Below are positions 1 through 6,222 of a stretch of 20,972 nt of DNA, piece by piece. The translations under genes were made by a program, and so were the position numbers. Position 1 is the first letter of the stretch. Every line of letters starts with the position of its first letter. Origin of the DNA: Chloroflexota bacterium (GTDB lineage Bacteria > Chloroflexota > Limnocylindria > Limnocylindrales > CSP1-4); contig JAKAMV010000066.1 in assembly GCA_021812735.1 (NCBI GenBank), positions 1-20,972 of the forward strand. The letters run 5' to 3'. The notes under the pieces were generated by a model. It was not told the origin of the DNA. It was given only the letters and a program-made list of their open reading frames with translations, and ran no database searches.

Positions 1-28
1 GCGCGTCCGGCGGGAGTTCACGCGATGA
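1..28 (+). CDS. 3' end of an upstream gene (partial)
   Basis: Only the last eight codons are in the window, reading RVRREFTR and then TGA at 26-28. The stop overlaps the ATG of the next gene in an ATGA arrangement, the junction used throughout this phage, and that is the main reason to believe the frame is real. Nothing can be said about function. Confidence 0.35.
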
Positions 29-243
29 GCGCCCAGCTGGTCACGCACGTCGACCGCGCCGGGCGCGAGTGGCAGGTGCCCGATGGCTACCAGCCGAGCC
101 AGCCCGGCTTCTGCCGCGGCTGCAACGCGCTCGTGCTGTGGGCGCGCACGCCGCGCGGGAAGTCGACGCCGCTGGATCCGGACGGAACGGCGCACTGGGC
201 GACCTGTCCGCGCGCGAACGACTTCCGGAGGCCGAAGCCATGA
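25..243 (+). CDS. small zinc-finger-like phage protein
   Basis: A 72-residue protein with CRGC at residues 30-33 and a later HWATCP near residue 57, so three cysteines and a histidine could hold one metal ion. Between them lies a WARTPRGKSTPLDPDG segment. This layout (CxxC, then W-x-R-T-x-x-G-K and PLD, then H-x-x-x-C) is common in small actinophage proteins of unknown role. The start is the ATG overlapping the previous stop, and the stop overlaps the next ATG. It lies in a string of tiny genes ahead of the methyltransferase. No enzymatic residues are visible. DNA or protein binding is possible but is inference only. Confidence 0.7.
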   Translation: MSAQLVTHVDRAGREWQVPDGYQPSQPGFCRGCNALVLWARTPRGKSTPLDPDGTAHWATCPRANDFRRPKP

Positions 244-383
244 GGCGCGAGCAGCTGGACTGGGAGGACCGCCTCTGGGCGGCGAGCCCGATCGCCTACG
301 TCGCGATCGTCGGTGCGCTGTTCCTGGCGGTGCTCGTGGCGGTCGAGATCGCGATCGTCGTCATCGGCGAGCTGGTCGCCTGA
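240..383 (+). CDS. single-pass small membrane protein
   Basis: A 47-residue product starting at the ATG that overlaps the TGA of the previous gene. About residues 1-16 are charged or aromatic (REQLDWEDRLW), and residues 17-44 are a continuous hydrophobic stretch (IAYVAIVGALFLAVLV and onward) long enough for one membrane span. The frame is ended by a TGA that overlaps the next ATG. No family is recognised. The coupled start and stop and the clean transmembrane segment support it as a gene. A longer frame beginning at 69 would overlap the preceding gene extensively and is not preferred. Confidence 0.55.
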   Translation: MRREQLDWEDRLWAASPIAYVAIVGALFLAVLVAVEIAIVVIGELVA

Positions 384-625
384 TGGCCGCGGAGACGCTT
401 GCCCGGGTGTGTGCGACCCCGGTTTCAACTCCATCGCAGGCAGGTCGCCCGTCGTGCCTCACGCGTGACGAGTGGCGCGACTGGCAGGCGTTCAACGCCT
501 CCCTGCCGGCTGGGCACGTGGCGCCGCGCCCGTGCTCAGACTGCCAACCCGAGTACGCGAAGGCGATGCAGAAGCGCGGGCGCTGCGAGAGCCGGCCGCG
601 GGCGCGGATGAGGCGGTCGGCATGA
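383..625 (+). CDS. small Cys-containing protein, unknown function
   Basis: An 80-residue product beginning at the ATG in the TGATG junction with the membrane peptide. It contains SCLTRDEWRDWQAFNASLP and then PCSDCQPEYAKAMQKRGRC, giving a CxxC pair plus further cysteines, so a small zinc-binding fold is plausible. The C-terminus is Arg-rich. Small proteins of this kind (PCxDC followed by a basic helix) are frequent in actinophage early regions and have no assigned role. The stop overlaps the methyltransferase start by four bases, which suggests translational coupling. Confidence 0.6.
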   Translation: MAAETLARVCATPVSTPSQAGRPSCLTRDEWRDWQAFNASLPAGHVAPRPCSDCQPEYAKAMQKRGRCESRPRARMRRSA

Positions 626-1935
626 CGCCCTACTACGTCGACGACTGGCTCACGGTCTACGCCGGGGACTGCCGCGAGGTCATGGTGTCCATGCCCGAGC
701 AGAGCGTCCAGTGCGTCGTGACGAGCCCGCCCTACTGGGGACTGCGGTCATACGGGACGCCGGCGCAGGTGTGGGGTGGCGACCCGACGCACACTCACGA
801 GTGGGGCGTCATGGAGCGCGGACGCCGGAAGGACATCCTGCCCGCCGAGGAGCCGACGAGCACGGCCCGCCTCGGCGTCGACGAACGGCAGGGGACGGCC
901 CTTCTCGATGGCGGCCGGTACTGCGAGTGCGGGGCGTGGATCGGGCACCTCGGCCTCGAGCCCACGCCGGAGTTGTTCGTCGAGCACTTGGTCGACGTGT
1001 TCCGCGAGGTGCACCGGCTCCTTCGGCCGGACGGGACCGTGTGGCTCAATCTCGGGGATACCTACGCTGGCGGCCGCCACACGGATGATGCCCTGGCGGC
1101 ATGGTCAGCCGAGAACGCGCGCGGTGGTGGCCGCCAGGTCACAGCCTCGCGTCGTCGCGACGATACTCCAGTGCCGCGGTCCGACCTGCGGGTCGATGGT
1201 CTCAAGCCGAAGGATCTCGTCGGCATCCCGTGGCGCGTGGCCTTCGCCCTACAGGCGGATGGCTGGTATCTGCGCTCCGACATCGTGTGGGCGAAGCCCA
1301 ACCCCATGCCCGAGCCGGTCACGGATCGCCCGACGAAAGCGCACGAGTACCTGTTCCTGCTGTCGAAGTCGGCGCGGTACTTCTACGACGTGGATGCCGT
1401 GCGCGAGCCCGCACAGTCGGGCCCGAGCGACCTCCGCAAGATGGCCGAGAGTCGAGAGCGCATCGGCGGGCTCGTCGAGGAGCAGACCAATCCGCTGCTC
1501 AAGGCGTCGGCGCTGACGAACATCGGGCGGAAGCGCAGCGTCGGCGGCAGGCCGCTCGGTGCGCACGGTGAGGCTGCGCCCCACAGCGACCGGCAGACGG
1601 CCGGAGCGAGGACGGGAAGGGGCGCGGGCTGGCGTGACGATCCGTCGACGACGCCCGCCGGTCGCAACCTCCGCTCCGTCTGGACCATCGCCACGGAGCC
1701 ATACGCCGGCGCTCACTTCGCCACCTTCCCGCAGAAGCTCGTCGAGCCGTGCATCAAGGCGGGCTCGCGTCCGGGCGACACCGTGCTCGACCCCTTCGGT
1801 GGCACCGGCACCGTGGCCGTCGTGGCGCAGCGCCTCTCGCGGCGCGCGGTCCTGATCGACCTCAACCCCGAGTACCTGGCGCAGTGCCTCGGCCGCAACC
1901 GACAGGCGCCGCTGGGACTGGGGGCGACGGCGTGA
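622..1935 (+). CDS. DNA methyltransferase, SPPY-type (N4-cytosine/N6-adenine class)
   Basis: A 437-residue AdoMet-dependent DNA methyltransferase. The catalytic motif IV, TSPPYWGLR, sits near residues 34-42. The AdoMet-binding motif DPFGGTGT follows near residue 390, so the order is target site first, as in the beta class. TSPPYW is more typical of N4-cytosine enzymes, although some N6-adenine enzymes also carry it. A Cys/His segment (CECGAWIGHLG) and the LRPDGTVWLNLGDTY block are typical of phage and prophage members of the family. The likely role is to modify phage DNA against host restriction. No restriction endonuclease is adjacent, so it looks like an orphan enzyme. The start chosen is the ATG coupled to the previous stop; an upstream in-frame start at 472 would bury the preceding gene. 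Confidence 0.92.
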   Translation: MTPYYVDDWLTVYAGDCREVMVSMPEQSVQCVVTSPPYWGLRSYGTPAQVWGGDPTHTHEWGVMERGRRKDILPAEEPTSTARLGVDERQGTALLDGGRYCECGAWIGHLGLEPTPELFVEHLVDVFREVHRLLRPDGTVWLNLGDTYAGGRHTDDALAAWSAENARGGGRQVTASRRRDDTPVPRSDLRVDGLKPKDLVGIPWRVAFALQADGWYLRSDIVWAKPNPMPEPVTDRPTKAHEYLFLLSKSARYFYDVDAVREPAQSGPSDLRKMAESRERIGGLVEEQTNPLLKASALTNIGRKRSVGGRPLGAHGEAAPHSDRQTAGARTGRGAGWRDDPSTTPAGRNLRSVWTIATEPYAGAHFATFPQKLVEPCIKAGSRPGDTVLDPFGGTGTVAVVAQRLSRRAVLIDLNPEYLAQCLGRNRQAPLGLGATA

Positions 1936-2132
1936 CGGCGCTCGCCCTCTGCCCGGCCGAGGCGTTCGGGCGCGTGCCGACGACCCTCGCGCGCGCGGAG
2001 CGGATCGAGCGGCGGCCGTGCGCCTGCGGGGGCGTCGTCGACGCGGATCCGGACGCGCCGGCTGAGGGCGTGCGCGCACACCAGCGGACGCGGTTGCATC
2101 GCGAATGGCGGGAGAGGCGGGAAGCAGCGTGA
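1932..2132 (+). CDS. small CxCGG zinc-finger-like protein
   Basis: A 66-residue product from a GTG that overlaps the methyltransferase stop (GTGA). The centre has CACGG, followed by an acidic stretch and HQRTRLHREWRER, so C-x-C and H-x-x-x-x-x-H spacing could form a zinc knuckle with a basic C-terminal helix. Similar short proteins (CxCGG...H...H..W) are often found in phage early operons, with unknown role. The stop overlaps the GTG of the next gene. Confidence 0.6.
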   Translation: MTALALCPAEAFGRVPTTLARAERIERRPCACGGVVDADPDAPAEGVRAHQRTRLHREWRERREAA

Positions 2133-2704
2133 GCCGCGACGACGGGTTCGAAGTGGCCGACGTCTCGACGTCGCTGTACGACGACCCGAAGGTGCGCGAG
2201 CTGTGGCGCCTGCTGGCCGACGAGGGCCTCATGAGCCGGGCGATGGCGCTCTACGAGGCGACGCGACTGGCCAGCTGGCGGCTCGGTTGCCGCGTCTCCG
2301 CGGAGGACGCCTGCCCGATCTGGATGCGCCTCGACCCCGCCGTCCTCGCCGCGCTCCGGCAGGCGAAGTTGCTCGATCGATCGTCGCGGATCCCGCAAAA
2401 GTCGTGGAAAGGATGGTTCGAAGTGGCTCGCGAACGGCGCGAGAAGGCGCGCGAACGCTGGCGCCGACACAACGACAACCGCGTGAAACACGATGCGGAT
2501 ACCGCGTTGGCACCGCGCGGTAGCCACGCGGATACCGCGGCTACCGTACCGTCCGTTCCTACCGTTCCTCCCGTCCGTCCGTCTGTATCTACAGGCTCTA
2601 CAGAAGCCAGTGGAGTGGAGGCGGCCCGACCGGCCGCTGTTCAGCCTCTCAGTGACTGGTTCGGCGACCCTGTCCGTGCCAAGCCGACGAGGGCTGCGTC
2701 GTGA
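2129..2704 (+). CDS. replisome-organiser-like winged-helix protein
   Basis: A 191-residue protein. The start chosen is GTG at 2129, which is coupled to the previous stop and has a GGAGAGG-type ribosome site upstream; ATG at 2105 is an alternative that adds eight residues. Residues 10-95 (VSTSLYDDPKVRELWRLL, a helical core, then ALRQAKLLDR) look like the N-terminal winged helix seen in phage replisome organisers and related initiators. A strongly basic helix (ARERREKARERWRRH) follows, then a Val/Pro/Thr-rich linker, and the protein ends with SDWFGD. The family link is from pattern recognition, not a search. The linker-coding DNA holds clustered short repeats (see 2495-2603) that could be an internal origin. 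Confidence 0.6.
   Translation: MSRDDGFEVADVSTSLYDDPKVRELWRLLADEGLMSRAMALYEATRLASWRLGCRVSAEDACPIWMRLDPAVLAALRQAKLLDRSSRIPQKSWKGWFEVARERREKARERWRRHNDNRVKHDADTALAPRGSHADTAATVPSVPTVPPVRPSVSTGSTEASGVEAARPAAVQPLSDWFGDPVRAKPTRAAS
2495..2603 (+). repeat. clustered direct repeats inside replication gene; candidate origin
   Basis: GCGGATACCGCG occurs at 2495-2506 and again at 2528-2539, 33 nt apart. A run of ACCGT/CCGT units follows at about 2543-2576. After that comes a less GC-rich patch with the inverted repeat CTGTA-TC-TACAG (2583-2594) and TCTACAG repeated at 2588-2594 and 2597-2603. Iterons inside an initiator gene followed by a softer patch are the arrangement of the lambda ori within gene O. 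The same bases also encode a Val/Pro-rich linker, so the repeats may only reflect low-complexity protein sequence. Confidence 0.3.
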
Positions 2705-3099
2705 AGACGTACAGCCGGGACACATTCGAGAAGGCGCGCCAGGCGTGGTCCGATGGCGAGTTCGACGAGCGCTGGGAGCCGTACCGTCGAGCGGCCGGAG
2801 AACGCGGCTACCTGTTCCCGCCGACGGGCAGCCGGCACGACGACCGCGACGTCGAGCGTCCGTCGCAGCGTGCCGTCATCTGGCGAGCGATCGACTTCTC
2901 GCCCGAGTGGCTGCTGACCGTCGTCCGCCACTCGTCGTCCTGGTCACAGGTCGTGGCCTCGATCGTGGCGCACGACACGGCGCTGCGCGATGACGCCGAC
3001 CTCGACGAACGCGGCGCTGAGATGGACCGTGCCGCTCGTCCGACTCGCGGCGAGGCGATGGAGTCGCTCCGCTCGATCATGGGACGGTTCGGGCAATGA
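2701..3099 (+). CDS. hypothetical early phage protein
   Basis: A 132-residue product from a GTG overlapping the stop of the replication-type gene (GTGA). The N-terminus (YSRDTFEKARQAWSDGEF) is a charged helix. The middle, FPPTGSRHDDRDVERPSQRAVIWRAI, is followed by a helical region SPEWLLTVVRHSSSWSQVVASI and an acidic/basic tail. I do not recognise the fold. By position, between a putative replisome organiser and a RuvC-like nuclease, a replication accessory or helicase-loader-like role is conceivable but unsupported by motifs. Confidence 0.6.
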   Translation: MKTYSRDTFEKARQAWSDGEFDERWEPYRRAAGERGYLFPPTGSRHDDRDVERPSQRAVIWRAIDFSPEWLLTVVRHSSSWSQVVASIVAHDTALRDDADLDERGAEMDRAARPTRGEAMESLRSIMGRFGQ

Positions 3100-3407
3100 G
3101 CGCCAGGACGTGCGAGCTGTGCGGCGCGACCTCGGACGACGTGCGCGTGCAGCTCGCCTGGTACAAGCACGACATCGCGCATCGCTGCGGCATGCCGCAG
3201 GTGCAGACGGCAGCGCGCTGCGACGACGTCGCCGAGTGCCGGCGTCGCTGCCTGGCGAACGGCGATCCGTGGCCGCTGGTCGCGAGCTACGACGAGGTCG
3301 TGCGCCCGCGTCCCGAGCCCGCCCCCACCCCCGTCGCTGTCGCTGTCGCGATCGCACCGCAGCGGCCTGAGCCTGAGCCAGAGGAGGCGACCGCGTGGTT
3401 CGAGTGA
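3096..3407 (+). CDS. Cys-rich small protein with Pro/Glu tail
   Basis: A 103-residue product. ATG overlaps the previous stop. CELCG near the N-terminus plus later H, C and C residues (HRCGM, CDDVAECRRRC) give several potential metal ligands in residues 5-50. The C-terminal third alternates Pro, Glu and Val (RPRPEPAPTPVAVAVA, then PEPEPEE) and is probably disordered. It is one of about a dozen small Cys-containing proteins in this window. No function can be assigned. Confidence 0.6.
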   Translation: MSARTCELCGATSDDVRVQLAWYKHDIAHRCGMPQVQTAARCDDVAECRRRCLANGDPWPLVASYDEVVRPRPEPAPTPVAVAVAIAPQRPEPEPEEATAWFE

Positions 3408-3547
3408 GGGAAGGGGGGGTCGGATCCTTGGGGCGGCGCGTTTTCTTAGGACCGCCTGGCAGCACGGCGCACACGAAGTCAATTTTCGAAATGCCTTTCC
3501 CTGGCGGCGAGGGGGCCCGGGAGAAGGGCGGGTCGCGGCATGACTGA
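3395..3547 (+). CDS. possible short gene filling the gap before the resolvase
   Basis: An open frame of 50 codons starts at GTG 3395, seven bases after GAGGAGG (3381-3387). A second GTG at 3404 overlaps the preceding stop in the usual GTGA form. The product includes GRRVFLGPPGSTAHTKS and FEMPFPGGEGARE, and its stop lies eight bases inside the resolvase gene. Against it, about 28 percent of its codons end in A or T (gtt, tta, att, tca, cct), far more than in neighbouring genes, and no family is recognised. It may be a recently acquired small gene or structured non-coding DNA. Confidence 0.35.
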   Translation: MVRVREGGVGSLGRRVFLGPPGSTAHTKSIFEMPFPGGEGAREKGGSRHD

Positions 3548-4028
3548 CGTCGTCCTCGCCATCGACCCCGGATCCGAGCAGTCCGCCTGGATCGCCTACG
3601 ACGCCGGCACGGGCCGCCCCCGCGCGTTCGCGAAGCAGCCGAACGAGGTGCTTCTCGCGCAGCTCCGGGCCGGTGTCTCGCCCGATGCCGAGGTCGTCGT
3701 CATCGAGTGGACGGCGCCGCGCGGCATGCCGGCGTCCGCCCAGCTGTTCGAGACGCTGTGGTGGGCGGGCCAGTTCGCCGAAGCGGCGCACTCGGTGCGC
3801 GTCGAGCGGCTGCTCCGCTCCGACGTGAAGCGCCATCTGTGCGGCACGACCGCGGCCAAGGATTCGAACGTCATCGCCGCGCTCGTCGATCGCTTTGGCA
3901 GCGCCGGCGGTCGGCGGGCGGCCGTGGGCGTGAAGTCCGCGCCCGGCCCGCTCTACGGCGTCCATGCCGATGTCTGGCAGGCCCTGGCGCTCGCCGTGAC
4001 CTGGCAGGACCTGGAGAGCGCCTCATGA
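3540..4028 (+). CDS. RuvC-like Holliday junction resolvase
   Basis: A 162-residue RNase H-fold nuclease of the phage RuvC type, expected to cut branched DNA during replication, recombination or before packaging. Visible acidic residues in family order are D9 in AIDPGSEQS, E56 in VVVIEW, and D144 in YGVHADVWQALA, with KDSN near residue 107 ahead of the last helix. Length and order fit the family. The DNA before the start (AGAAGGGCGGG) is a weak ribosome site. It is coupled to the next small gene by an ATGA overlap and sits in the replication cluster. Confidence 0.85.
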   Translation: MTDVVLAIDPGSEQSAWIAYDAGTGRPRAFAKQPNEVLLAQLRAGVSPDAEVVVIEWTAPRGMPASAQLFETLWWAGQFAEAAHSVRVERLLRSDVKRHLCGTTAAKDSNVIAALVDRFGSAGGRRAAVGVKSAPGPLYGVHADVWQALALAVTWQDLESAS

Positions 4029-4177
4029 CCCGCCGCATCGTCGAGGTCGATCCCGACTTCATGGCCTGGCTCGTGGTGTGGGCGTGGCGCTTCGGCGCCG
4101 TCATCGTCGTCATTCGGGGCGCCGGCGGACAGCCGCAGCCGCTGCTCCTGCCGACGTGGGAGGTGGCACGTGCCTGA
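4025..4177 (+). CDS. very small hydrophobic protein
   Basis: A 50-residue product, with ATG overlapping the resolvase stop. It has a hydrophobic, aromatic middle (FMAWLVVWAWRFGAVIVVI, about residues 12-30) that could span or dip into the membrane, then GGQPQPLLLPTWE. The stop TGA lies inside the start region of the next gene (overlap of 8 nt). No homologue is recognised. It is kept because of the tight coupling on both sides. Confidence 0.5.
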   Translation: MTRRIVEVDPDFMAWLVVWAWRFGAVIVVIRGAGGQPQPLLLPTWEVARA

Positions 4178-4412
4178 CCTGCGGACCTACGACATCCCGC
4201 GCGCCGCCGTCGCCATCGCCTTCGAGGACGCGCTCGAGGGCGTCGAGCACTGGCGCCGCGTCCACGAGCAGCAGCATCGCTGCGGGGGCGCCTGCGTCCG
4301 GGGCATGGAGCTCTTGTGGGCGCAGCTGATCTTCGCGACCTGGACCGACCCGCGCGTCGGGGCCGACGACCTGCGCGTGGCGATCGAGATCACGTTCGGA
4401 GGAGTGCGATGA
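4170..4412 (+). CDS. hypothetical small phage protein
   Basis: An 80-residue product starting at GTG 4170 within the end of the previous gene, with GGGAGG about 8 nt upstream as a good ribosome site. It is mostly helical in appearance (AVAIAFEDALEGVEHWRRVHEQQHRCGGACVRGMELLWAQ) with an H-x-C-GG-x-C cluster at about residues 36-42. The end, DDLRVAIEITFGG, is followed by an ATGA overlap with the next gene. Function unknown. Confidence 0.6.
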   Translation: MPDLRTYDIPRAAVAIAFEDALEGVEHWRRVHEQQHRCGGACVRGMELLWAQLIFATWTDPRVGADDLRVAIEITFGGVR

Positions 4413-4573
4413 GCGAGCACCGCGTCACCCCGCGCTGGCAGTGGATGGCGAACCCGCCGCACGCCCGCATCGGCTACCGCGTCGCCGTGTGCGGCGACTG
4501 CGGGCGACCGATCGAGCAGGACGCGGCGAAGCGCTGGGTACACGCCCGAGTGGCAAGGGAGAGGGTGGCGTGA
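4409..4573 (+). CDS. tiny zinc-ribbon-half protein
   Basis: A 54-residue product with CGDCGRPIEQD near residues 30-40 and H at 45, a one-CxxC metal site as in other small proteins here. GGAGG lies 7 nt before the ATG, a strong ribosome site. The stop overlaps the GTG of the next gene. The beginning MSEH resembles the starts of the later genes at 4918, 5193 and 5522 (MSEH, MSDL, MSEQ), as if their 5' ends were duplicated. Confidence 0.6.
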   Translation: MSEHRVTPRWQWMANPPHARIGYRVAVCGDCGRPIEQDAAKRWVHARVARERVA

Positions 4574-5196
4574 ACGACATCGACGCGATCCGTGCGCGCC
4601 TGGAGGGCGGCTTCGGTGACATCGAGCAGGCGGCTGAGGACGTCGGCACTCTGCTCGGGGAGCTGGACGAGGCCGAGGCCCGCGCCGCCGCCCTCGCCGA
4701 GCGCGAGGCACTGGTGAGGGCGGCGATCGAGTACCTCGCGTCGGACGGCAGTCACGGCCTGTACGACGCCGGCTGGATGGTTCGGGCGCGACAGAGCCTC
4801 GTCGCGCTGGTCGGCGGCGTCGGGTCGATCGAGGCTGCGCAGGACAAGATGATGACCGTCTACGGCGAGCCGATCGCGTCGCCCCGCCACCCTCGCGAAG
4901 ACGCCCGAGGCCGCACGATGAGCGAACACTGCCCGACCTGTGGGCGCCCCGCCCGGATCGCCGTCGACGACGCGGAGGGCGCGCACCACTACGAGCCCGT
5001 CGAGCCCGCCGCCCTCGCCGAGCGCGAGGCGCTGCGAGAGCGGTTGAGGACGGCGCTGGAGACGATCCCGTTCAGGGAGTTCGGCGAAGCGCAGGCAAAC
5101 GGACTCGACGCGTGGGGCGCGTGGAAGTGCTTCCGCGAGGCCGCCACCGAACACATCCGCGCCGCCCTCGCGGAGACGCCGGAGGAGACACGATGA
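4570..5196 (+). CDS. fused two-module RAALAE-family protein (likely frameshift fusion)
   Basis: One open frame of 208 residues from a GTG coupled to the previous stop. Module 1 (residues 1-116) holds a coiled-coil-like EARAAALAEREALVRAAIEYL. Module 2 begins at an internal Met (residue 117, MSEHCPTCGRP) and holds EPAALAEREALRERLRTALE and the tail IRAALAETPEETR. In the +1 frame, the DNA just before the internal ATG reads ATLAKTPEAAR followed by TGA at 4919-4921, matching the tails of module 2 and of the next gene. Removing one C from the CCCC run at 4882-4885 would put module 1 into that frame, separating two genes with a normal ATGA overlap. The present fusion is therefore probably a real indel or a sequencing error. 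Function unknown. Confidence 0.6.
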   Translation: MNDIDAIRARLEGGFGDIEQAAEDVGTLLGELDEAEARAAALAEREALVRAAIEYLASDGSHGLYDAGWMVRARQSLVALVGGVGSIEAAQDKMMTVYGEPIASPRHPREDARGRTMSEHCPTCGRPARIAVDDAEGAHHYEPVEPAALAEREALRERLRTALETIPFREFGEAQANGLDAWGAWKCFREAATEHIRAALAETPEETR

Positions 5197-5359
5197 GCGA
5201 CCTGCGCGATCTGCCCGAGCGAGTCGTGGTGGACCAGCACGGCCACTACTGGCGCGACTACGGCGACTACTGGTCGATGTGCCCAGTCAGCGAGGAGAAC
5301 ATCTCGACGGAGCCGGTCGCGGTCTACGTCCGTGCCGCCGCCCTCGCCGAGCGCGAGGC
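4687..5359 (+). repeat. three dispersed copies of a 23-nt coding repeat
   Basis: An identical 23-nt segment, beginning GCCGCCCTCGCCGAGCGCG, lies at 4687-4709, 5008-5030 and 5337-5359, spaced 321 and 329 nt apart. It encodes AALAEREA each time. A second shared segment, GCCGCCCTCGCGGAGAC, lies near 5161 and 5490 and encodes AALAET at the C-termini. The near-regular spacing points to tandem gene duplication followed by divergence. Confidence 0.75.
4918..5196 (+). other. probable separate second gene inside the fused frame
   Basis: An internal ATG at 4918 would give a 92-residue protein starting MSEHCPTCGRPARIAV, with CxxC at residues 5-8, a helix containing AALAEREALRERL, and the tail ALAETPEETR. 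GAGG lies about 8 nt upstream. Aligned with the junction at 5193, the spacing and bases are nearly the same (GACGCCcGAGG... versus GACGCCgGAGG..., each ending ACGATGAGC). It may be translated on its own whether or not the upstream frame is intact. Confidence 0.5.
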
Positions 5360-5525
5360 GGAGGTGGAGCGATGGCGGAAGGCGCTGGAGATCATCGCCG
5401 CGCCGTGGGTCGATCCAGCGCCAGACGCGATCGGTGTCAGCGCCCGGAACGTCGCCCGTGCCGCCCTGACGAGGCATCCGGAGATTCGCGCCGCCCTCGC
5501 GGAGACACCGAAGGCCGAGCCATGA
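5193..5525 (+). CDS. third RAALAE-family paralogue
   Basis: A 110-residue product from the ATG overlapping the previous stop, with GGAGGAG 6 nt upstream. The N-terminal half is Tyr/Asp-rich (HGHYWRDYGDYWSMC) and unlike the other copies. The second half has VRAAALAEREAEVERWRKALEIIA, then NVARAALTRHPEIRAALAETPKAEP, matching the neighbouring modules. It looks like a common C-terminal coiled-coil/tail module joined to different N-terminal parts. Role unknown. The stop overlaps the next ATG. Confidence 0.6.
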   Translation: MSDLRDLPERVVVDQHGHYWRDYGDYWSMCPVSEENISTEPVAVYVRAAALAEREAEVERWRKALEIIAAPWVDPAPDAIGVSARNVARAALTRHPEIRAALAETPKAEP

Positions 5526-6025
5526 GCGAGCAGCGCCCGCGTGTGTGGCCGCCGCGCATCGGGATGCCCGGCTGGCACTACGTCAACATGTTCGGCGAGC
5601 TGGTCAAGGACTTCTTCGGCACGACGGCCTACATCGTCGGGTCGGCGGCCGAGGCTACGCTGCGCGGCGAGAAGGGCGAGGTCGTCGGCAGTCGCACGTT
5701 CCGCGACGTGGACATCCGTGTGATGCTCCCCGAGCGATACGAGGCCGAAGGCTATGCGCACATCGGCGGCGCTCCGCTCGGCACGAAGTGGTCAGCGATC
5801 TGCCTCGCGTTCTCGGCACTCGGAGAGAAGATCACCGGCCTGCCCATCGACTTTCAGGTGCAGAGCATCACCGAGGGCAACGCGCAGCCGGGGCCACGTT
5901 GGCCGATCGGACTGCGTCTGCCCCGGTTCGCGGATATTCAGGCCGAGCCGGTGGGTTGTCACTGTGGGGCGATGCACTGGGCCGGTCCGTGTCCCGTGCA
6001 TGGTGCGCCGGAGGACGAGCGATGA
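5522..6025 (+). CDS. nucleotidyltransferase-like protein with Cys/His tail
   Basis: A 167-residue protein. A GS pair (residues 40-41, AYIVGSAAEATLRG) followed by RDVDIRV (D62, D64) and a later IDFQVQ (D110) follows the pattern of the nucleotidyltransferase fold, in which two acids in DxD and a third downstream bind metal. The gap between GS and DxD is longer than the minimal family's usual spacing, so activity is uncertain. The tail CHCGAMHWAGPCPVH (residues 146-160) has alternating Cys and His and may bind zinc. The substrate cannot be read from the sequence; tRNA, nucleotide or protein modification are all possible. It begins in the ATGA overlap with the previous RAALAE gene. Confidence 0.6.
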   Translation: MSEQRPRVWPPRIGMPGWHYVNMFGELVKDFFGTTAYIVGSAAEATLRGEKGEVVGSRTFRDVDIRVMLPERYEAEGYAHIGGAPLGTKWSAICLAFSALGEKITGLPIDFQVQSITEGNAQPGPRWPIGLRLPRFADIQAEPVGCHCGAMHWAGPCPVHGAPEDER

Positions 6026-6222
6026 GAGAGCCGACGACCATCCTCGTGTCGCTCAGGGCCGTCGACCGCGCGACACCGGGCCTGCGGCGCCTCTCGCGTC
6101 AGTTGCGCTGGTTGCGTTGGCGGCGCTGGTGGGCACGGCACGGCAGAACCATCGTGATCGTCGCCGCGGTCGTGTTCGTCGCGCTCATGGAAGCCTTCGG
6201 CTGGCGATGGCCCCAGCTATGA
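6022..6222 (+). CDS. Arg/Trp-rich single-pass membrane protein
   Basis: A 66-residue product, with ATG overlapping the previous stop. Residues 22-42 are strikingly basic and aromatic (RRLSRQLRWLRWRRWWARH). A clear hydrophobic span follows at 43-58 (TIVIVAAVVFVALMEAF). By the positive-inside rule the N-terminus would face the cytoplasm. The role is unknown; superinfection exclusion or membrane anchoring are only guesses. Confidence 0.6.
   Translation: MREPTTILVSLRAVDRATPGLRRLSRQLRWLRWRRWWARHGRTIVIVAAVVFVALMEAFGWRWPQL

Noticed and set aside
1249..2232. 327-codon minus-strand frame opposite the methyltransferase
   Set aside because: Shadow; extends over three coupled plus-strand genes.
4687..5359. 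CRISPR-like repeats
   Set aside because: Spacing of over 300 nt and in-frame coding of AALAEREA show duplicated coding sequence.
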